From Rhabdophis nuchalis (lineage: Eukaryota > Chordata > Lepidosauria > Squamata > Natricidae), in contig CM077658.1 of NCBI GenBank assembly GCA_039707465.1, positions 14,886,074 through 14,950,073 of the forward strand: a stretch of DNA of 64,000 nt. The letters run 5' to 3'. Positions 45,923 through 59,700 of the stretch are shown here, in pieces (positions within the stretch are counted from its first letter, which is position 1; every line of letters begins with the position of its first letter). Made by a program: the position numbers and the translations under genes. The notes under the pieces were generated by a model. The model was not told where the DNA came from. It saw only the letters and a list, made by a program, of their open reading frames with translations, and did not search any database.

Positions 45923-46087
45923 GAGAAATATTCTTTGTTCATTTCAGTCTTTTTATTTCGTCTAATGTCTCATTGATTTAAAAAAAAAAAAGCCATGGGA
46001 TTCCTGAGTTAACTTTAAGGCTTTTCCACAACAATCTTTTTCTTTTTCTTTTGATATTCTAGATGACAGCTGAACCATTAATGTTAG

Positions 46088-47445
<1,358 letters not shown>

Positions 47446-47446
<1 letters not shown>

Positions 47447-47843
47447 TGGGGTGTGTGTGCGTGTGTGTGTTCCAGCACAACTCTGGAACACCTTGAGCAA
47501 TTTCAACCAAATTTGGTACACAAATGACTTATTCATTGGAGAGAAAAAAACACTGTGGGGGTAAGACACCCCTAACACCCCTCAGGGTGTGTGTTCTGTT
47601 AAGATACAGCCTGTTGTGCCTTCAAAAGGCTTCTACTGTACTGCCATAAAATGGCTTCATGTAAAGTGCACTGGAGTTGCCATGGTAATGGCTTCCCAGT
47701 ACTCCACAAGGAGGCTCCCTCTGGTAAGGGGGAAAATCCAACATTAGAAGTTACGTTTGGTCCAGACATTTCCCCCCCTATAGTATTTATTTATAAATAC
47801 TATAGGGGGGAAATAAATACCCGGGCACGCCAGGTTATGAGCT
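47446..47843 (+). mobile_element. Unclassified repeat, possibly Helitron-like, with palindrome
   Basis: Homologous to 49395-49850 in inverse orientation ('ccagcacaactctggaaca', 'aatccaacattagaa', 'cccgggc'). Ends near 'ggttatgagctagtt', where CTAGT would fit a Helitron CTRRT terminus. A near-perfect palindrome lies at 47772-47811, centred on TATTTATTTATAAATA. Confidence 0.45.
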
Positions 47844-48447
47844 AGTTCCACATAAAAAAGACCGATCCCGTCCATATTTTTTCCTCGGATGAAAACAGAG
47901 ACGGGTAAGTTTGTCATAAAATCTTCTTTCTCGTGCCAAAATTTCAACTCAGAAGCTCTAAAGGCTGAATTGCCTTCAGCATTTTTGTTTTGTTTGCAAT
48001 CGCTCCATTTCAAATCCAGTGGAGTGGCTGAAATTGTGCCATGCTGGTGTTTGCTTAATTATTGCACTTGAAAAGTATGCCATCTCAAATATCTGTGTTC
48101 TAGGGTGGCATTTTTTTAAAAAAACTTGGCAACTTTAAGATGTGTGGACTTCCAACTCCGGGAATCCCCTAGACAACAGGCATGTTAGGAAATCCTGGGA
48201 ACCAAATTTCTTAACGTTGCCAAATTTGAAAAACAAAACCCCAAAATGACAATTCAGAAGCGGTTGATTTAGATATAACATTAAGATTTACATAGTAGGT
48301 CTTCATTTAGTCCCAAGAGGAAAACTATGACACAATTCCATTCTCCTATCTATACATGTTGCTGTTATTGTCAACTTTGTAATGCATCAAAGGCTAATTC
48401 TGCAGGAGGAAGTTTTATGCTCTTCTAATGTTTAATGAGCTGCACCT
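47844..48447. other. No gene recognised
   Basis: Unique intergenic DNA, with a decayed MITE-like piece at about 48120-48240 ('ttggcaactttaagatgtgt'). Confidence 0.45.
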
Positions 48448-48790
48448 AGGGTGGGTGTTGGCAATCTGCGGCTACAGAGCCGCATGTGGCTCTTTGGGTC
48501 CTCTGCTGCAGCTCTCTGTCCCATGACTGGCTGGCCATGCCCCTTGCCTTCCCCTCCCAGTCACTCCTTGCCTGACCTGAGAAGGTAAGGGTGACAGCGG
48601 GGGATGGAGAAGCAGCCAGGGCTGATTCTCTGGCGTGTCACTCTTGCTGGAGCTTCTTCTGAATCTTGTTGGTGTCGGGCGTGCCTCGGTCACTTGGGCT
48701 AGGGCAAGTGACTGGGTGGGGTGGGGCGGACCCTAGAAAAACAAAAAAATGGCCAAGCAGCCACATAATGAAAAAGCAAATGTGTGTGAC
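48448..48790 (+). mobile_element. hAT-type element (CAGGGGTCAGCAACC family), decayed
   Basis: 'ctacagagccgcatgtggct' and 'tgctgcagctctctgtccca' match 10234-10569. Termini are eroded. Confidence 0.6.
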
Positions 48791-49394
48791 TGTAACAAGC
48801 TTGTTGGCAAATAAAAAGATTTGGTGCAGGCATTAATGGCAGAGAGAAAAAGTATCTTGTTCTTCATTTAAAGGATTTATCTTTAGTAGGACAAAGTCTG
48901 TGTTTGTTCTTTAAGAATCGGAGCTCAGGTGAGATCCACACAGCGGGCGGAAGGTCTCCACTGCCCTGGAAATGTGACATTTTGATCTTGCGCTTAGCAA
49001 TTCATCACACGGCGCCGCCCAAACGATGAAGAGCTTCCTATATTTTCAAAGGCAGTCCTTTTGCAATCAGTAATTCTGTTGCCATGCCAGGATTCATCAT
49101 AAGGCTTCTGGGATCTCTTTTTCAGTGCCAAGATTCAATCCTGTAGGAGTTAAAATGGAAATGTAAGGCCTCTGGAACAGGTCTTGAGTGATGATACGCC
49201 ATCAAGTCATTGCCAATTCTTAGCAAACACCTAGATGGATTTCTTCAATGATGATTTGTCCCGGATGTGGTCCTTCTGCTCTTCTAATGATGCTCCCATC
49301 TCCACGGTAACTGAATCTATCCATCTCGCTGCTAGTCTTCTTCCTCTTCTCTCTCTCAAAGGTGCTTTTTCAAAGGGCAACTGGACTATCAATG
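48791..49394. other. Repeat-free intergenic stretch
   Basis: No recognised repeat or gene. About 48900-49140 is a candidate for a conserved noncoding element purely because it is repeat-free between genes. Confidence 0.35.
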
Positions 49395-49850
49395 GACTAC
49401 TAGCTGATAACCCGTAGCGCCCGGGCATTTATTTATCCTAATCAGTACTTTTCTCCTCAAAAATAATCCCAGACCAAATGTAATTTCTAATGTTGGATTT
49501 TTCCCCCTTACCAAAGGGAGCCCCTTTGTGGAGTACTGTGAAGCCGTTACCATGACAACTCCATTGCACTGTACAGTAGAATATATTTTACGGCAGTACA
49601 GTAGAATCTATTTTACGGCAGTATAGTAGAAGCCATTTTAAGGCACAACAGGCTGCATCTTAACCGAATACACACCCCGAGAGGTGTTAGGGTTGTCTTA
49701 CCCCCACAGTATTTGTTTCCAGAGACTAAGTCATCTGTGTGCCACGTTTGGGATGAAATGGCTCCAGGCATTCCAGAGTTACGCTGGAACACACACACAC
49801 ACACAGATACATATATATATAAAGATTGGGCATGATGTCCACCTGATCCA
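49395..49850 (-). mobile_element. Unclassified repeat, possibly Helitron-like (inverse copy)
   Basis: 'actagctgataacccgtagc' start (minus-strand end CTAGT), 'ttggatttttcccccttacc', an internal ~30-bp tandem ('tattttacggcagtacagta') and '(ac)n' at the other end. Counterpart of 47446-47843. Confidence 0.45.
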
Positions 49851-50681
49851 AGCATTTTTATATTGCCAAACCTGATTTAAAATTAGTAATTGCTTTAAGG
49901 CAACTGCAGGCGGGGGAGAATTCCCTGAAGTTTCAAGCAGCTTCCCTAATTTCCCTGAAGTGGCATTAATTAGCACAAACACCATGCAAAACAGTGTCAG
50001 CTTCTCGTAAAGTAACAACAACCAACAGATTGTTCAGATGCATCAATATCCTGACGCTCAGTATATTGGGGTGCACAGGACACCAGTAAATAGATAAACA
50101 GTTACATTTCCAACTCTTTTAAGGCAATTACCCAAGTGAGGATATCTCAGTAAGACGTTGGTTGTTGCTATGCATCTCACCCTGATCGTTCTACCCTCAA
50201 TACAGACTTGGAAGAAATCGTATTTACTTGGCCCCAAAAAAGCAAGGCAGTCAAAAATCACAGGAAAAAAACACGTTCCTATGAAAACGATTCGCCTTGA
50301 CATAGAAGCAGAAGCGTCGAATGCAATGTTTGAATTGCAGAGGGGTTTGGGCCTAACACGCAATGCAAAAGTTGGAGAAGGACGGATGGCATAACAATAA
50401 GAACAGCAAAAGGAGAGCGGGGGGCTTCCAGGACTTGCAAGATTGACGCAGAGGAGAAACAGGACCATGAACTCCTATGTGGCGTTAAAGGAAGCACGTC
50501 TGAAAGTATCTTTACCTTTTACGGTCCCCCAGACTGGAGAGGGCTTCTTCTGAGATGCTTCCTCCATCCCCACCTCTCCTTTGGACTCAGATTCCATGTA
50601 TTATTAGACTGTTGCCTATGCTGTTGATCTTCTACCTTTCTCCCAACGTCATTCTCACTAACCACTATCACATTTAGGGCG
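49851..50681. other. No gene recognised
   Basis: The 136-codon minus ORF at 50058-50468 and the plus ORF at 50158-50394 overlap each other, lack motifs and are treated as chance. Confidence 0.4.
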
Positions 50682-50964
50682 GTGGTGGGATCTACATTTG
50701 TTTACTACCAGTTCCGTGGTGAGGAGGTTGGGGAGGAACCTGGGCCAGTCCTGGAGTCTGGAGAAGGCTCTGATGAGGGCTCTGTGTTGGAGGCAGAGAT
50801 GGGACCAGAACCATATGCCAGTTATCAGCTGCTTTCAATGTCAGTTATCAGCTGCCTTCAGTGTCAGTTATCAGCTGCCTTCAGGGTCAGACATCAGTGA
50901 GGCAGATGAACAGCTGGAGCCTGTTCCCAGTAAGCAGATGCGAAGAGTTGCCAGATGAAGGGAA

Positions 50965-51220
50965 TTTCTTCCCTCCCTTTCTTCCCTCCCTCTTATCTCC
51001 TTCCTTCCTCTCTCCCTCCCTCCCCATTTCTTCCTTTTCTTCTCTTCTTTCTTTCTTTCTTTCTTTCTTTCTCTTTCTTTTTTTCTTTCTCTTTCTCTTT
51101 CTCTTTCTTTCTTTCTTTTCTTTCTTTCTCCCTCCTTTCTCCTCTTTCTCCCTCCCTCCCCCTTTCTTTCCTCATCTTCCTTCCTTCCTTCCTCCCTCCC
51201 TCCCTCCCTCCCTCCCTCCC
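50965..51220. repeat. Pyrimidine (CTTT/CCCT)n tract
   Basis: About 250 bp of almost pure C/T on the plus strand with CTTT, TCTTT and CCCT units. ORFs through it (LSFFLSF type) are artefacts. Confidence 0.95.
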
Positions 51221-51558
51221 AAGATGCATATATATCTGGGGTCTCTATTCTTGTAAAAAGCTGTGCAAAAGGGGGAGCTTGACCCCAGATGTGAATTGTT
51301 TGCAAATAAAGGGGGGGTCCCTAAGAACAGGTGGGTTCAAACTCTCAACCCCCTTGAAAACCTGCAGAGGAAGAAAAACGGGGGAAATAAAAACTCGAAC
51401 GGGCTTTATGAAGAGCGAGCCCTTTTCTGCAGCTGCCCCTTAAACACCGACCCCCCACCTCACCCGCTGCAAACGACCGAAGAGAATAGAAAGGCACAAA
51501 TAAATATACCGGTATATAATAATTTTCCCCGACGCCAAAACAGAAGTCCCCGCTCCAG

Positions 51559-51632
51559 AGGCACCGCTGGGATTCGAACCCAGGATCTCCTGTTTACTAG
51601 ACAGGCGCTTTAACCAACTAAGCCACGGCGCC
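51559..51632 (-). tRNA. tRNA-Thr (anticodon AGT)
   Basis: On the minus strand a full 74-nt cloverleaf folds: acceptor GGCGCCG/CGGTGCC with discriminator T, A box TGGCTTAGTTGG, anticodon stem-loop CCTGT-CTAGTAA-ACAGG with anticodon AGT, variable loop, and B box GGTTCGAATCC. No intron. A TTTT run (51537-51540 on the plus strand as AAAA) about 19 nt downstream fits a Pol III terminator. It reads like a canonical vertebrate nuclear tRNA-Thr-AGT with no mismatches, so it is probably functional. No tRNA-SINE body is attached. Confidence 0.97.
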
Positions 51633-51919
51633 GGCTGCTGAGCGAAGCCGCAGATCCGGCTTCATGTGTCTGAGCGGGGGGGAAGCCTGGCTTTGAAAGA
51701 GCTTCGCTGGAGGGAGACGCCAAAGGGGCTGAAAAGAGATGGAGGGAAGGAGGAAGGGGGGTCTCTCTCTTTTTTTCCCCCAGGCGTTTCCTGGGACTGC
51801 AAAATGCTTCTTGGGAGTCCAAAATGGTGCAAATATCGCAATTGAACTTATGACATTAGAAATATCCAGGGGCGAATGAGAGATCTCAGCCCCCATCTGG
51901 ATATTTTACTTTGATTTTA

Positions 51920-52120
<201 letters not shown>

Positions 52121-52189
52121 TAGATTTAAAAAGTGCAATCCTGTTCTTTCTTTCAGCACAAGGAGCTAGGAACGGAGCTGTAATTTCAG

Positions 52190-52680
52190 GTCCTCGAACA
52201 GATTAAGAGATGGAAGGGACCTTGTAGGTCATCTAGTCCAATCCTCAGCTCAAGCAGGAGACCCTGCATCATTTCTGACAGAGGGCAGTCCAGTCTCTTC
52301 TTGAAAGCCTCCAGTGATGAAGCTCCCACAACTTCCGAAGTCAACTTCTGTTCCATTGGTTGATTATTCTCACTGTCAGAAAAAATTCTCCTTATTTCTA
52401 AGTTGAATCTCTCCTTGGTCAGTTTCCATCCATTATTCCTTGTCTCTTTAATTAAAAAAAAAAACAGCCTCCAGAAAAAAAGCAGCATTGCAAATGAGTC
52501 TAAGGATGATGGGCTTTGCAGTTATTTAAATTGCAATTCAGTCCATCAAGTTTCTCCTTCCCAGATCAGATTAACAGAATTGGAAGGGAATTTGTAGGTC
52601 ATTTAGTCCAACCCGTGGCTTAAGCAAGAGACCCTACCCCATTTCAGACAAATGGCAGTTCAGTCTCTTCTTGAAAGATC
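52190..52680 (-). mobile_element. CR1 LINE 3' ends (two pieces)
   Basis: 52190-52470 ('gatggaagggaccttgtagg' to 'ttggtcagtttccatcca') and 52575-52680 ('attggaagggaatttgtagg'), both minus. Confidence 0.85.
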
Positions 52681-52930
52681 AAAATTCAGATGATTGGCAA
52701 CTGGTTCATATTTATGACTGTTGCTGTGTACCAAGGTCACACAATCCCCCTTTTGAGACCTTCCAATAAGCAAAGTCAAAGGGGAAACCGGATTCACTTA
52801 ACAATTGGGTTCCTAATTTATGAACTGCAGGGATTCGCTTAAGAACCGAGGCAAGCAAAGTCGTAAAATGAGGCCAGACTCACTTAACAAATGTCTCACT
52901 TTGACAACAGAAATGTTGGGCTACCTGTAT
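52681..52930. mobile_element. DNA transposon (CAGGTAGTCC family) copy
   Basis: 'gaccttccaataagcaaagt', 'tcgtaaaatgaggccagact' and a right end 'gggctacctgtat'. The left end is lost at the CR1 junction. Confidence 0.7.
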
Positions 52931-53640
52931 ACTGTCTGGAATTACTTGGTGTGAATTGCTATATAAATTTTCATGCATAAATAAATAAATATACATGGAG
53001 CGCTAGGTCAGATAAAATTCCATTCAACAGCTAGCTTTCGCCTTCAAGGCTAATCCTATTCTTGAGGGAAATTGAGAATAAGGGGAAAAAACAATCCTGC
53101 CTATAGTGAAAAATATTGTTTAATTAAATCCGGGCCAAACCTTTTCCCTAAATCCATGAATTATTCAGTTCAATAATAATTACCAGGAAAATGAACTCCA
53201 GGAGCGATACATCACAGCTTTATAATATTATGAAAAGGAAAGCTCAGAACGGCATATAATGTATTGAAAATGCTTTTATTAAAGCCCCGTTACATTTATT
53301 GAAGAGTTCACATCGCAGGGTACTGTGACATGCATTGTTTTTTTTTCTAAAGTGGCATTTTATTACAATGTCGTATAATTTATCTGGGGGGGAGAAACAT
53401 GCAGTAGGATTAGGAGCCATTTCATTTACACAACATAGCAGTTTAAACTCTTACACTAGTTTCAAGGTTTATCCCATTATGCAGCTATCTCTAAAAGCTA
53501 TTACAGCCCAGGCTGACTTTACACTCATTTTTCCCCCTGCTGTGAAGTGAAAAGTATTCAAATTTTAAAGTAATGTATTATTTTGAATGAGATCCATTCC
53601 GGGCTGGTGTGCAAATGTGCTATAATTCATAAGCGTTTTC
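52931..53640. other. Repeat-free stretch, possible WDR88 3' region
   Basis: Two minus-strand AATAAA-type signals occur at about 53273 and 53293, which could end a WDR88 transcript. No matching terminal coding exon was identified. Confidence 0.3.
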
Positions 53641-53649
53641 CCCTTTATC

Positions 53650-53735
53650 ACACCTGCCTTTATCGGCACTGCCCCGAGTCCCTTCGGGAAGACGGTGCGG
53701 TCTACAAATCAAATAAATTGAATTGAATTGAATAT
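53650..53735 (+). mobile_element. L2 LINE 3' UTR fragment
   Basis: 'ctgccccgagtcccttcggg' palindrome and a TTGAA tail. Confidence 0.8.
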
Positions 53736-53849
53736 GTCACCCATATTTATGATGTCTGAAAATCCCCTATCAATGACACACAAGAACCAGTCGTAATCAA
53801 TCGACGGGGAAAGTCTTGTCTTCTGCAAGACTTAAATTGGTGAACTGAA

Positions 53850-54206
53850 AGCAATATAGGTTACAACTTACAACAGTGAGCAATACATTTAGTGACCATT
53901 CAAAGTTACAACAGCACTGAAAAAAGTGGCCATTTATTCACGCTTACAACTTTTCCAGCATCCCCACCGCCACGTTGTCAAAATTCAGACACTTGGCAAT
54001 TGGCTCACATTTACGACGGTTGCAGTGGCCATGAGATCATCTTTTGCGATCTTCTGACCAGCAAAGTCAATGGGGAAGCCAGATTCAATTTACAATCAAC
54101 TGCAGTGATGTACTTAACAACTGTAGCAATAAAATGGGACAAAACACACTTAACAATGGAAATTTTGAGCGCTATGATGTGGTCGTAAGTTGGGGGCTAC
54201 CTGTAT
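53850..54206. mobile_element. DNA transposon (CAGGTAGTCC family), near complete
   Basis: 'ataggttacaacttacaaca' to 'taagttgggggctacctgta'. The interior 'gatcttctgaccagcaaagt' and 'gtcaatggggaagccagatt' serves as the uninterrupted reference for nested copies. Confidence 0.8.
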
Positions 54207-54700
54207 CTGCCCATTAGAAGGATGAACGGAATTCTTTCAACCATTCTGCCTTCGTCGCTTCTTCATCCAACCACAGAAATTGAGCAGAAGGTAAATTCAG
54301 CGTGGAAATTAAATTTTTATTTAATTTTATTTGCCGCACAACGTTACAGAAAAACTTTTTTTTTAAAGGATTGCGATGTTCACAAATGTTTCAAAATCAG
54401 CTTGCTGCTGAATCCTTTAGAGATCTGGAGGCAAAGCAGGTGGCAAGGGTAAAACAACTTTGCTGGGAGATGCTAGTCGACAAAATACACAGCGGGTTTC
54501 TATTGTGTCTTCTTTGTTCCGGAAGATCAGGAAAGATTTTTGACATGCTTCACACTGGATGTTGGTGTTAAAAGAAATTCAGCTGTAACAGGCATTTGAC
54601 ACTCCATCTAATTCTGGAGCTGGCTACTCTTCCATGCCAAATATTGGCCAATATCTGTCCATCCACATGCACTTAAGTTGCAACTCACTATTTCTCAATA
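54207..54700. other. No gene recognised
   Basis: Unique DNA between a transposon and the pentamer microsatellite. Confidence 0.4.
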
Positions 54701-54960
54701 TTTGTTCTGTTCTGTTCTGTTCTGTTCTGTTCTGTCTACTCCACTCCACTCCTTTCCATTCCATTCGTAATTCTATTCTATTCTTTTTCATTCCATTCAT
54801 TATTCTATTCTATTCCATTCTATTCTATTCTATTCTATTTCTATTCCTATTCCTATTCCCTATCCTATCCCATTCCATTCCATCCCATTCTACTCCATTC
54901 CACCCTATCCTACTCTATTATTTTATTCCATTCCATTCCATTCCATCCCATCTTATCCCA
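54701..54960. repeat. Pentanucleotide array (TTCTG/TTCTA/CCATT)n
   Basis: TTCTG units, then degenerate TTCTA and CCATT units over about 250 bp. It ends 34 bp from the last located WDR88 exon. Confidence 0.93.
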
Positions 54961-54993
54961 GAAAATCTGTCAACTTCTATTAAATATACTGAC

Positions 54994-55086
54994 CTTGGAG
55001 ATTTTGGAACCTTTGGTTTTCACGGCTTGGATCACCATGGGGATTTCATTGGCATTTTTAATATCCCATAATCTCACTGTCTGGTC
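54994..55086 (-). CDS. WDR88: WDR88 exon (DQTVRLWDI)
   Basis: Minus acceptor 'tatcctaatattacag', donor 'gtcagta'. Encodes DQTVRLWDIKNANEIPMVIQ AVKTKGSKISK. Ends on a codon boundary. The downstream exon was not found. Confidence 0.88.
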
Positions 55087-56561
55087 CTGTAATATTAGGA
55101 TAATTTTGCTCAATGAACAGGATTGCAGTTCTACCAGACAATGCTTGGACTTTGAGTTGACTACAATACGCCACGTTTTTTCCGTGGCGTATTTAGGTTA
55201 CTAAAGAATCCTTGGTTGCAAGGATTCTTTAGTAACCTAAACAAATTAATTTAGTAAGCCAGGCCAAACTGTTTGTATACGGTGTCCTTCCAATCAACAG
55301 ACAATGAGGTAGTCCTCAACGTATAATAACAATTGGGACCAGAATTTCCGTTGCTAAGCAGAGTAGTTGTTAAATGACTTGCACCTGATTTTATGAGTTT
55401 CTTTTGCCATGGTTGTTTAAGAGAATATTGCAATTGTTAACTGAATCAGGTGGCGCTTAAGCAAATTTGGCTTCCCCCATTGCAAAGGAACAGAGTTGGA
55501 AGGGACCTTGGAGGTCTTCTATTCCAATTCCCTGCTCAAGAAACCTGCAGTTCCACTGCTCAGGAAACCCTATGTCATTTCAGACAAATGGTTGTCCAAT
55601 CTCTTCTTAAAAACTTCCAGTGTTGGAGTATTCACAACTTCTGGAGGCAAGTTGTTCTACTGATTAATTGTTCTCACTGCCAGGAAATTTCTCCTGAGTT
55701 CTAAGTTGCTTCTCTCCTTGTTTAAATTCCACCCATTGCTTCTTGTTCTACCCTCAGGTGCTTTGGAGAATAGCTTGACTCCCTCTTCTTTGTGGCAACC
55801 CCTGAGATACTGGAAGACTGCTATCATGTCTCCCCTAGTCCTTCTTTTCATTAAACTAAACATACCCAGTTCCTGCAACCGTTCTTCATATGTTTTAGCC
55901 TCCAGTCCCCTAATCATCTTTGCTGCGCTTCTCTGCATTCTTTCTAGATTGGATCTCTCTTTGATTAGTTTCCATCCCTTGCTTCTTGTCCTGCCCTCAG
56001 GTGCTTTGGAGAATAGCTTGACTCACTTAACAAATGTCTTGCTTAACAAGAGAAATGCTGGGCTCGAGGATTGCCTGTAAAACGTTTTGAGAATTTGATA
56101 GATCGAAGACCATTTTGGAACTCTGATTCATCATCGCAAAGATAACGTCGTATCGTGAGTGTTGAAACATTTCATGGTGTTCTCTGATAACTTTTGATCA
56201 CACCTTTGAAGAGGAAACAACAAGCTTCTTGTCCTGGCTAATGGCCACATCTGTCACCCAATCAGCATGACCCTGCAGAAACATAATTTATCAGCCGTGA
56301 GACATAAAACATTTTCTTAACTAGATTTCTAGCTACGTTTCTAAGGCGACCAAGAAAAAAGTACTGTAACATCCAATTTAATTTGGAGGAGCAGGTTGAA
56401 GATTAAACCTGGTAGGTTTCATTTCTGTTTCATTCCACTATAGGTAGTCCTTGACTTATAACTATTTGTTGAGTGACTGTTCAAAGTTGCAACGGCAGTG
56501 AAAAAAATGACACATGACCATTTTTCACACGTATGACTATAGATATCTATCTATACGACTA

Positions 56562-56601
<40 letters not shown>

Positions 56602-56655
56602 TCGATGAGAGAGAGGGGAGAAAGAGATGAGAGAGATGGTAGGTAAGTAGGGAGG

Positions 56656-56730
<75 letters not shown>

Positions 56731-59700
56731 TAGGCAGGCAAGCAGGCAGACAGATAGTCTCCCTTTCCAAATACTTATGATTTTGTGACTATTGTTTTTT
56801 TATTTATATATAAATAAATAATTTATATTTTTATTTATATTGTTTTATATTTATTTTTCACAGAGCTTTACATATTATTATTTTTAACAGCCAGAAAATG
56901 GATAGAGGGGTATGAAATCTTACAGCCTTTCCTAGTTTTCAGTCTTATAGACAATATATGGATTATTCCCTCCTCTCTTACACCTTTCTAATGTTATACC
57001 AGCAATGCACAAAGAAGGCAGTCCCTCATTTTATTAAGTCCTCATCCTGTACCAGTAAAATGAATATAATCACTTGAGAATTACAGTTTGTTCCGCTCGA
57101 GTGTATACAAACATTCTGGTTTCTTTGAGCGAACAGATTCCAATCTCAAGGGTGTCACGGGCTACGGCTGAAATAATTGCAACTGTGATCATGAATCACC
57201 CGAAGAATGATGCTCCAGTTGCCTAGCAACCGCAATTCAATTGCTACTTTGCTTTCATAAATGACTGAGCAGGGGCTGGTGCCAGGAACGTGGCAAAGGT
57301 GGGACAGCCAGAAGCTTATGAAGCAGCCTTCCAGAGCAGCTACGAACGCTGAGCAAAAAGGTGAGGGAGAAAGCAACGTGTCAACGTTACATTGGGACAT
57401 TCAAATGACGTATATTAAGGAGGTATCCACTGGTTTTTTTACTGCATAAAAGCAGAGTAATAGAATAGAATAGAATGGAATGGAATAGAATAGAATGCGC
57501 TTGTGACGTCTCGGCTGGACTACTGTAATGCTCTCTACATGGGGCTCCCCTTGAGATGTACCCGGAGACTACAGCTGGTCCAGAACGCGGCCGCGCGGGC
57601 AGTTATGGGAGTCACTAGATACTCCCATGTAACACCACTCCTGTGCGAGCTGCACTGGCTACCTGTGGTCTTTCGGGTGCGTTTCAAGGTGTTGATCATC
57701 ATCTTTAAAGCGCTCCATGGCACAGGACCTAGCTATTTGCTGGATCGTATCCTGCCCCATACATCCCTTCGGCCGATTTGCTCACACAGAGAGGGACTTC
57801 TCCGGGTGCCGTCCACTAGGCAGTGCCAGCGGGCGACGCCCAGGGGAAGGGCCTTCTCTGTGATGGGCCCGACTCTCTGGAACGACCCCGGATATTAGAA
57901 CGACTACCGACCTCCGCGTCTTCCGCCAAAAAGTAAAAACCTATTTGTTTCATCAGGCCAGCTTGGCCTAATCTACGCTTCTCGCCCCAGTCTGTTTTCT
58001 CAAATTGTTTATTGGGTTTTAATGGGTGGTAATTTTAATGGTTTTTAAATTTTGTACAGGGTAGTTTAATTCGTTTTTAAATTTGTGTGTATTGTATGTT
58101 TTTAGTTGCTTTTTAATTTTCCTGTACACCGCCCCGAGTCCCTTCGGGGAGAGGGGGTGGTTTATAAATATAATAAATTATTATTATTAATTAATAACAG
58201 AGTTGGAAGGGACCTTGGAGGTCTTCTAGTCCAACCTGGCGTAGTTTTTAATTTGCTTTTTATTAGGGGTTTTATAGGGTATTTTAGAGCAGGCTTTGTG
58301 TTTAATCGATTTTAATATATGTATTTCATTTATTTATTTATTAATCGTATTTGTATACCACCTTATCTCCCCAATGGGACTCATATTGTGTTGGATGTTT
58401 TATTGTTGTTTTTATTACTGCCTGTTTACCGCCCTGAGTCTCGTAAGGGAGATAGGGCGGTATACAAATTTGAATAAAACCTAAAAACCTAAAACCTAGA
58501 AGGAGAGAAGCAACCTAGAGAACTAAGGAGAACTATTAATCAGTGGAACAGCTTGCCTCCAGAAGTTGTAAATGCTCCAAAGCTGGAAGTTTTAAAGAAG
58601 ATGTTGGATAGCCATTTGTCTGAATGGCTTACTGAACAATTGTCTTCCTTGGCAATGGAGATTTGGGGCTTGGTTGAGGACTATCTACACCGAGGCCGTT
58701 TGAATCCCCGTTTGATCAAAATGGGAGCTGTTTCAGTACCTTTAAAGATATCTTTTGATATGCTTCTCCTATGTCCCACACACTGACCGTTTTGTCATAG
58801 CCTCCAGACACCACGCACGAGGCTGAAATAGAACACAATTATACCACCTGCGATGGCCTTCTATTGTTATGAAAGAGGCAAAGCCTAATTCGGATGATGC
58901 ATTAAGGATATTAGTCAGCTTCCAACGTATTTTCTGAGGCTCTCGAAGGAGAAGGAATGCCTTTAAAACAAGCAGTAATTCTGAGTTTGTCTAAATTTAT
59001 TTGGGGGGGGGGGGAAACCCCCAGTTCTGTTGATCCTGAACACTATAGACATTAAATATGATGGGCCTGGCACACGCATAGATTTCCATATGATAAAGTG
59101 CAGTAATAATAATAATAATAACTTGGCACAGAACAGAAATAAAGAAACATAAAATAAAGAAGTCAGATTTTGTGGAACAATAATTCACCCACTACCAACT
59201 AGTGGAATAAATGAATATCTTTAGGACACAAGGATTCTGATTGATGGACTGATTGATTTCTGTGCCATTGAATCAGTGTTGAGGGACCCAGTCCTGAATA
59301 CCAGTTCTGTGACCCAGGCCTGAATACCAGTTCAGCCCGGTTTGGTGGAGCAACCCACCTCTGATTATATGGCTTGACGAGTTAAGCAATGCTACTAAGA
59401 AATATGCTTGGAGGAAGTCCCTGGTAGTGGAGGTCAGTTCCAAGTTATTTTTATAAGCCAGGAGAGGGAGAAAGTATTGAACTTAATGTGGGAAAAACAG
59501 ATTTCCTAATAAAAACCCTTCCATTAAGATACTTTATTCCACCATATTTCCACAGGAAGCTGGAGAGGCAGACTAAATGACTAAAAAGCGCAATTTTCCC
59601 CACTCTACACTTTTTGGATGGACAATATTTGATTCCCCCGGGGGACCAAAAAGAAGCAGTACATCATACTAACTGCATCAATTATAGAGTGTTTTATCAG

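Noticed and set aside
50058..50468. 136-codon minus-strand ORF
   Set aside because: Cysteine/serine-rich without motif, overlapped by another frame, and no exon boundaries.
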